A DNA stretch of 18,060 nt from Eubacterium sp. (GTDB lineage Bacteria > Bacillota > Clostridia > Lachnospirales > Lachnospiraceae): the NCBI GenBank assembly GCA_024681495.1, contig JAILAS010000211.1:1-18060 (forward strand). Direction: 5' to 3'. The notes under the pieces are model-generated. The model saw only the letters and a program-made list of their open reading frames with translations, did not search any database and was not told the origin of the DNA. Positions 14,034-18,060 of this stretch are shown one piece after another (position 1 is the stretch's first letter; each line of letters begins with the position of its first letter). The translations under genes and the position numbers were made by a program.

Positions 14034-14573
14034 TTAGTAGTTCTCTGCCTTAACTTCGAAGAAGCTCTGGGGATGTTTGCATACGGGACATACGCCGGGA
14101 GCCTTCTTTCCGACAACGACGTGGCCGCAGTTTCTGCACTGCCAGATGCAATCTCCGTCCTTGGAGAATACGAGGTCTCCCTCTACGTTCTCGAGGAGCT
14201 TGAGATAGCGCTCTTCGTGATGCTTCTCGATGGCGCCTACCATCTTGAAGAGAGCGGCGATGCGAGTGAAGCCTTCCTCCTCAGCATCCTTGGCGAACTG
14301 TGCATACATGTCGGTCCACTCGTAGTTCTCACCTGCTGCTGCGTCCTTGAGGTTCTCTACTGTCGAGGGGATATCGCCGCCGTGCAGCTCCTTGAACCAA
14401 AGCTTGGCGTGCTCCTTCTTGTTGAAAGCGGTCTCCTCGAAGATGGCTGCGATCTGCTCATAGCCGTCCTTGCGAGCCTTGCTTGCATAGTAGGTATATT
14501 TATTTCTGGCTTCGGACTCTCCTGCGAATGCCGCCTGCAGGTTTTTCTCTGTTTTAGATCCTTTTAACTCCAT
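14034..14573 (-). CDS. rbr: Rubrerythrin
   Basis: 179 residues on the minus strand, with AAGGAGGG before ATG 14573. Residues 1 to about 135 are the ferritin-like diiron domain: GESEARNKY with E19, EETAFNKKEH with E46/E47, E54 and H55, and AIEKHHEERY around E116-E121. Residues 140-179 are the rubredoxin-like iron site with C146, C149, C162 and C165. In anaerobes this enzyme reduces hydrogen peroxide to water, taking electrons from rubredoxin or NAD(P)H carriers. It is a single-gene unit with a strong promoter and an operator-like dyad on the -35 box, which fits oxidative-stress control. Length and motifs are canonical. Confidence 0.97.
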   Translation of the reverse strand: MELKGSKTEKNLQAAFAGESEARNKYTYYASKARKDGYEQIAAIFEETAFNKKEHAKLWFKELHGGDIPSTVENLKDAAAGENYEWTDMYAQFAKDAEEEGFTRIAALFKMVGAIEKHHEERYLKLLENVEGDLVFSKDGDCIWQCRNCGHVVVGKKAPGVCPVCKHPQSFFEVKAENY

Positions 14574-14636
14574 TGGGGTGCCCTCCTTGAAAATAGTGTA
14601 ATTTTAGGGGCTTCAGAATCTACCCCGCTTGCCATG

Positions 14637-14665
14637 ATTGTATTAAATGAAAAGCGGTAAGTCAA
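14637..14665 (-). promoter_or_regulatory. Rubrerythrin promoter
   Basis: On the minus strand TTGACT (14665-14660), 17 bases, TACAAT (14642-14637): two 5/6 boxes with ideal spacing. The start would be near 14630, about 57 bases before ATG 14573. Confidence 0.8.
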
Positions 14666-14678
14666 CGCGAACCGTTGA
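14662..14678. promoter_or_regulatory. Operator-like dyad over the rubrerythrin -35 box
   Basis: TCAACG (14662-14667), spacer CGAAC, CGTTGA (14673-14678) is a perfect 6+5+6 inverted repeat that overlaps the -35 box. It does not match the PerR box pattern TTATAAT-N-ATTATAA, so another regulator would be involved. Confidence 0.5.
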
Positions 14679-14733
14679 TAAATTTGTCGCGGTAAATAAA
14701 ATAATTTTATTTTTCGAAATTTCTAAAAGTGTT

Positions 14734-14762
14734 TTGGTTAAAAATGCGGAATAATATATATA
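14734..14762 (+). promoter_or_regulatory. Candidate dnaG-rpoD promoter
   Basis: TTGGTT (14734-14739), 17 bases, TATATA (14757-14762), in an AT-rich stretch. The predicted start near 14769 is just before the hairpin at 14771-14818. It is the best candidate in the 14666-14861 gap, but the -35 is only fair. Confidence 0.5.
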
Positions 14763-14770
14763 GAACCAAC

Positions 14771-14819
14771 AATTCTCCCGGGGCGTTTGAGTGGGTCAGA
14801 AGCTTTATCGGGAGATTTT
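14771..14819 (+). terminator. Attenuator-like hairpin in the dnaG leader
   Basis: TCTCCCG (14774-14780) and CGGGAGA (14809-14815) pair perfectly, extendable by two A-T pairs past one mismatch, with a 28-base loop; TTTT (14816-14819) follows. It lies between the likely promoter and dnaG, 40 bases before the start codon, so it could terminate part of the transcription before dnaG-rpoD. Confidence 0.5.
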
Positions 14820-14861
14820 GTGCATTCAGATGTTTGCAGAGGATAGAAGAGGAGTCGGAAG

Positions 14862-16625
14862 TTGCCTTACGTACCGGACGAATTCGTTGAAGAAGTGCTC
14901 TCGCGCACTAATATAGTGGATGTGGTGTCCGGATATGTCACCCTTAAGAAAAAGGGACGGGACTATTTCGGACTTTGTCCGTTTCACACGGAGAAGACGC
15001 CGTCTTTCTCCGTATCGGATACGAAGCAGATTTTCTATTGCTTCGGTTGCCACGAGGGTGGCAATGCCATTTCATTCCTGAGAAAATATGAGAACTGTAC
15101 CTTCTACGAGGCAGTCAGCATGCTGGCCGAAAGGGCCGGGATGAAGGTGCCGGAGGGTAAGGTTTCCCCCGAGAAAAAGCGGGAGGCCGACAGGAAGGCC
15201 AATCTCATGGAGCTGCATCGGCAGGCTGCGAACTTCTACTACATGTGCCTTATGGGAGCGGACGGAGGAGTCGGCAGGGAGTACTTCCAAAGGAGAGGGC
15301 TCGATGCGGAGACCATAAAGTCCTTTGGCCTCGGGTTCTCACTCCCGTATTCGGACGGGCTGTACAAGTGGCTACGGGAAAAGGGCTACGACGATAAGAT
15401 AATAAAAGACAGCGGGCTGGTCATCTACCCGGATGACGGGCCGCCCAGGGACAGGTTCAGGAACAGGGTTATGTTCCCCATACAGGATGCGTCGGGACAC
15501 GTCATCGCGTTCGGAGGCAGGGTCCTCGGGAAGGGCGAGCCCAAGTACCTTAATTCGCCGGAGTCGTCCATCTTCGATAAGAGCTATAACCTGTACGCGC
15601 TGAAGATGGCGCGGCGGACGAAGAGGAACGAGATGATCCTCTGCGAGGGCTACATGGACGTCATTGCCCTGCACAGGTCGGGGTTCGACAACGCGGTGGC
15701 ATCGCTCGGAACGGCGCTGACCCGCGGGCATGCGACTATCCTGGCCAGATATACCGACACGGTTCTGCTGTGCTACGACAGCGACAAGGCCGGGGTCAAG
15801 GCGGCACTGAGGGCCATTCCCATATTGAAGGCCGCAGGCCTGACGGTTAAGATCCTCCACATGGATCCATATAAGGACCCGGACGAGCTAATCACGGCCA
15901 CCGGACCCGAGGAGTTCGAAGACAGGATATCCAAGGCGCAGAACAGCTTCTTCTTCACCCTGGACGTCCAGGACAGGGAATATAATCTCGAAGATCCGGA
16001 CGAGCTCACCAAGTGCATGAATCGCGCCGCCGGGCGCGTGGCCGGCATAACCGACGAGCTCGAGAGAAACAACTACATCCCCGCCGTCGCCAAAAGGTAC
16101 GGCGCAGACGAGAAGAGCTTCCGCAAGAGGGTGAACGAAATAGGGCTCTCCGGACACGCCATCGACGAAATCGAGGTGGAGAAGGCGCCGCCCAAGCCCG
16201 CCGGAGAGAAGTACGACGGAATCGAGAAGTCGCAGGACCTGCTCATCACCGCATTGACGGAGCATCCGGGGCTGTATCCCCAGATAAAGGATTACCTTTC
16301 GCCGGAGGATTTCACCGGGGAGGTATATCAGCAGATTGCGCGGGTGCTCTTCCGGAAACTCGGGGAGGGACCGGTTTCACCGGCCGTCATCATGGAGTCG
16401 GTCGGCGACGAGCGCATTCAAAACGTCGTGGCCAGGATGTTTAACTCATCGTCCATACGGGAGCTGTCTCCCGGAGATCTGGAGGGGGCGCTTAGGCAGA
16501 CCCTCGCCAAGATAAAGATGTCGTCGCCCAATACGGGCGGGGGCGAAGGCATGTCGGCCGCCCAGAAGGCCATAGCGGATAAGAAGCTGCTGCAGAAAAT
16601 AAACACATTGTCACTTAATGTATGA
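14862..16625 (+). CDS. dnaG: DNA primase
   Basis: 587 residues; makes RNA primers at the replication fork with DnaB helicase. The start is TTG 14862, with GAGGAG at 14849-14854, because this gives the family beginning PYVPDEFVEEVLSRTNIVDV; no ATG fits. The zinc site is C39-P-F-H42 and C60-F-G-C63. The catalytic core lies mid-protein, with GLGFSLPYSDGLYKWL and GRVLGKGEPKYLNSPE. TOPRIM residues are E262 (CEGYMDV) and D306/D308 (CYDSDKAG). The C-terminus from about residue 460 (LLITALTEHPGLYPQIKDYL) is the DnaB-binding domain. It is followed 19 bases later by rpoD, the conserved macromolecular-synthesis operon order; rpsU is not upstream, as usual in Firmicutes. Confidence 0.98.
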   Translation: MPYVPDEFVEEVLSRTNIVDVVSGYVTLKKKGRDYFGLCPFHTEKTPSFSVSDTKQIFYCFGCHEGGNAISFLRKYENCTFYEAVSMLAERAGMKVPEGKVSPEKKREADRKANLMELHRQAANFYYMCLMGADGGVGREYFQRRGLDAETIKSFGLGFSLPYSDGLYKWLREKGYDDKIIKDSGLVIYPDDGPPRDRFRNRVMFPIQDASGHVIAFGGRVLGKGEPKYLNSPESSIFDKSYNLYALKMARRTKRNEMILCEGYMDVIALHRSGFDNAVASLGTALTRGHATILARYTDTVLLCYDSDKAGVKAALRAIPILKAAGLTVKILHMDPYKDPDELITATGPEEFEDRISKAQNSFFFTLDVQDREYNLEDPDELTKCMNRAAGRVAGITDELERNNYIPAVAKRYGADEKSFRKRVNEIGLSGHAIDEIEVEKAPPKPAGEKYDGIEKSQDLLITALTEHPGLYPQIKDYLSPEDFTGEVYQQIARVLFRKLGEGPVSPAVIMESVGDERIQNVVARMFNSSSIRELSPGDLEGALRQTLAKIKMSSPNTGGGEGMSAAQKAIADKKLLQKINTLSLNV

Positions 16626-16644
16626 AATAAGAACGGAGAATTCA

Positions 16645-18060
16645 ATGAGTACAAAGAAACAGGAAACAGAGGAGAAGAAGGAGACGAAGAAGGCCACGGC
16701 TAAGAAGTCTACGGCTAAGAAGGCTGCCGCCACCGAGGAGGTCAAGGAGACGAAGAAGGCCACGGCTAAGAAGACTGCGGCTAAGAAGACCGAGGCCGCT
16801 GAGACCAAGGAGGCGAAGAAGGCCACGACTAAGAAGACTGCGTCTAAGAAGACCGAGGCCGCTGAGACGAAGGAGGCCGCGACCAAGAAGACTGCGTCTA
16901 AGAAGACCGAGGCCGCTGAGACCAAGGAGACGAAGAAGGCCACCACTAAGAAGACTGCGACTAAGAAGGCCGATGCCAAAGAGTCTAAGGAGGCCGGGGA
17001 GACGAAGAAGACCACGGCAAAGAAGACTACAGCCAGGAAGTCCGAGACCGCAGAGTCTGAGGAGACGAAGAAGGCAGCTCCCAAGAAGGCCACGACTAAG
17101 AAGGCCACGACTAAGAAGGCCGATGCCGAAGAGTCTAAGGAGGCCGGGGAGACGAAGAAGGCTGCTCCCAAGAAGACCGCTTCCAAAAAGGCCGCCGGGC
17201 CCGAGGAGGCCAAGGGGGCGTCCGATAGCGCCGACGATGTGGACTCCGACTCCAAGACCTACGAGGAGGTGCTCGCCGAGCTCGTCAAGCTCGGGCGCGG
17301 CAAGAAGAACGTCCTCGAGGAGAGCGAGGTTAAGGAGTACATCAAGGATTACTCCTTCGACGAGGCCCAGACTGAGAAGCTCACCGAGGACCTCGAGAAG
17401 AACGACATTGACGTCCTGGTCACCAGCGACAAGGAGGACGAGAGCCTTCCCGACAACGACGACCTCGAAGACGAGGAAGAGGTGGACATGGAGAACATCG
17501 ACCTCTCCGTTCCCGAGGGCGTCAGCATCGAGGATCCCGTAAGGATGTACCTCAAGGAGATTGGAAAGGTGCCCCTGCTCAGCGCGGACGAGGAGATCGA
17601 GCTCGCCAAGCGCATGGAGCAGGGCGACGAGCAGGCCAAGAAGGAGCTCGCAGAGGCGAACTTAAGGCTCGTGGTCAGCATCGCCAAGCGCTACGTCGGA
17701 CGAGGAATGCTCTTCCTCGACCTCATACAGGAGGGCAATCTCGGCCTCATCAAGGCCGTGGAGAAGTTCGACTACCACAAGGGATATAAGTTCAGTACGT
17801 ACGCCACATGGTGGATCAGGCAGGCCATCACCAGGGCCATTGCCGACCAGGCCAGGACCATCCGTATCCCCGTGCACATGGTTGAGACCATCAACAAGCT
17901 CATCCGCGTGTCCAGGCAGCTCCTTCAGGAGCTCGGACGAGAGCCCAGCCCCGAGGAAATCGCCGAGCAGATGAACATGCCAGAGGAGAGGGTAAGGGAG
18001 ATCCTCAAGATTTCCCAGGAGCCCGTATCCCTCGAGACGCCCATCGGCGAGGAGGAGGAC
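16645..18060 (+). CDS. rpoD: Primary sigma factor RpoD/SigA, 5' part, with H1-like N-terminal extension
   Basis: 472 codons are visible and the gene runs off the right edge. ATG 16645 has CGGAG at 16634-16638. Residues 1 to about 190 are low complexity, made of Lys, Ala, Thr and Glu (KKATAKKTAAKKTEAAETKE-like units), resembling histone H1 tails. Residues about 204-256 resemble sigma region 1.1 (TYEEVLAELVKLGRGKKNVL), followed by an acidic stretch (about 262-282, with DLEDEEEVDMEN). Region 1.2 starts near 297 (DPVRMYLKEIGKVPLLS), region 2 includes NLRLVVSIAKRYVGRGM, DLIQEGNLGLIKAVEKFDY, YKFSTYATWWIRQAI and RTIRIPVHM, and region 3 begins near 413. The core is highly conserved and should recognise TTGACA/TATAAT promoters, as those in this window show. 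Extensions of this kind are known in actinobacterial SigA but are unusual for Firmicutes. Confidence 0.97.
   Translation, partial: MSTKKQETEEKKETKKATAKKSTAKKAAATEEVKETKKATAKKTAAKKTEAAETKEAKKATTKKTASKKTEAAETKEAATKKTASKKTEAAETKETKKATTKKTATKKADAKESKEAGETKKTTAKKTTARKSETAESEETKKAAPKKATTKKATTKKADAEESKEAGETKKAAPKKTASKKAAGPEEAKGASDSADDVDSDSKTYEEVLAELVKLGRGKKNVLEESEVKEYIKDYSFDEAQTEKLTEDLEKNDIDVLVTSDKEDESLPDNDDLEDEEEVDMENIDLSVPEGVSIEDPVRMYLKEIGKVPLLSADEEIELAKRMEQGDEQAKKELAEANLRLVVSIAKRYVGRGMLFLDLIQEGNLGLIKAVEKFDYHKGYKFSTYATWWIRQAITRAIADQARTIRIPVHMVETINKLIRVSRQLLQELGREPSPEEIAEQMNMPEERVREILKISQEPVSLETPIGEEED
16690..17196 (+). repeat. Degenerate tandem repeats coding the Lys/Ala/Thr tail of RpoD
   Basis: Imperfect tandem units. 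The 8-residue block TEAAETKE occurs at codons 49-56, 70-77 and 88-95 (nucleotides 16789, 16852 and 16906), and KKT, KKA and KKAT blocks fill the rest. A 48-base block at 16963-17010 recurs at 17113-17160 with one base changed (AAA to GAA), 150 bases apart. The pattern suggests growth by slippage or unequal recombination while keeping frame. Confidence 0.85.

Noticed and set aside
13974..14567. Plus-strand frame of 197 codons opposite rubrerythrin
   Set aside because: Antisense shadow of a canonical rubrerythrin that has its own promoter, ribosome-binding site and terminator.
16690..17196. CRISPR-like or satellite repeat
   Set aside because: Units are in frame, unequal in length and have no unique spacers; they code for the low-complexity tail of RpoD.
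16611..17255. Minus-strand open frame with Ala/Phe/Val/Ser repeats opposite rpoD
   Set aside because: It is the reverse complement of the Lys/Ala/Thr repeat. Periodic sequence keeps several frames open, and sigma-factor homology fixes the real frame.

Overview
The window looks like a chromosomal stretch from a strictly anaerobic, moderately GC-rich Gram-positive of the class Clostridia, possibly Lachnospirales-like. The reasons are strong purine-rich Shine-Dalgarno sites, a rubrerythrin, a ferredoxin-fused flavoprotein, a NusG-II/Gx-transporter pair, a PIN-PhoH protein and a dnaG-rpoD operon with a UUG-started primase. No phage, transposon, CRISPR array, rRNA or tRNA was seen.

Layout. (1) 1-2187: the tail of an unidentified gene and its terminator, a good promoter with a structured leader, a secreted Ig-like/BIG2-like surface protein with a lysine-rich C-terminus, and maf. 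(2) 2188-7154: a redox-plus-transport module made of a ferredoxin-fused FAD_binding_2 reductase/dehydrogenase, a GltD-like NAD(P)H-dependent flavoprotein two bases downstream, and a GntP-type carboxylate permease. Each boundary of the module has a promoter overlapping a dyad or hairpin. (3) 7155-11265: a same-strand run with a membrane-anchored SurA/PrsA-like foldase, a membrane-anchored alpha/beta-hydrolase-fold protein whose nucleophile serine is replaced by glycine, a PucR/CdaR-type regulator, and a short protein resembling the end of a CDP-glycerol-type glycosyltransferase. (4) 11253-13985: PIN-PhoH ATPase on the minus strand, divergent from a TSCPD protein, a NusG-II protein and a Gx (Hpre_diP_synt_I) membrane protein, closed by a bidirectional terminator. 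(5) 14034-18060: rubrerythrin on the minus strand, divergent from dnaG and rpoD; rpoD runs off the window.

How the parts may work together (inference). The GntP permease could import an organic or sugar acid. The GltD-like protein could take electrons from NAD(P)H and pass them through Fe-S clusters to the FAD enzyme, which would reduce (or oxidise) the imported acid in the cytosol. The PucR/CdaR-type regulator 2.4 kb downstream belongs to a family that often senses such acids, and is a candidate for binding the promoter dyads. The substrate is not readable from sequence.

Most unusual items: a promoter nested inside a 24-bp interrupted hairpin whose right arm is the ribosome-binding site of the reductase gene; a primary sigma factor with a repetitive histone-H1-like Lys/Ala/Thr N-terminal extension of about 190 residues; the nucleophile-less hydrolase; an operator-like dyad on the rubrerythrin -35 box; and an attenuator-like hairpin in the dnaG-rpoD leader.
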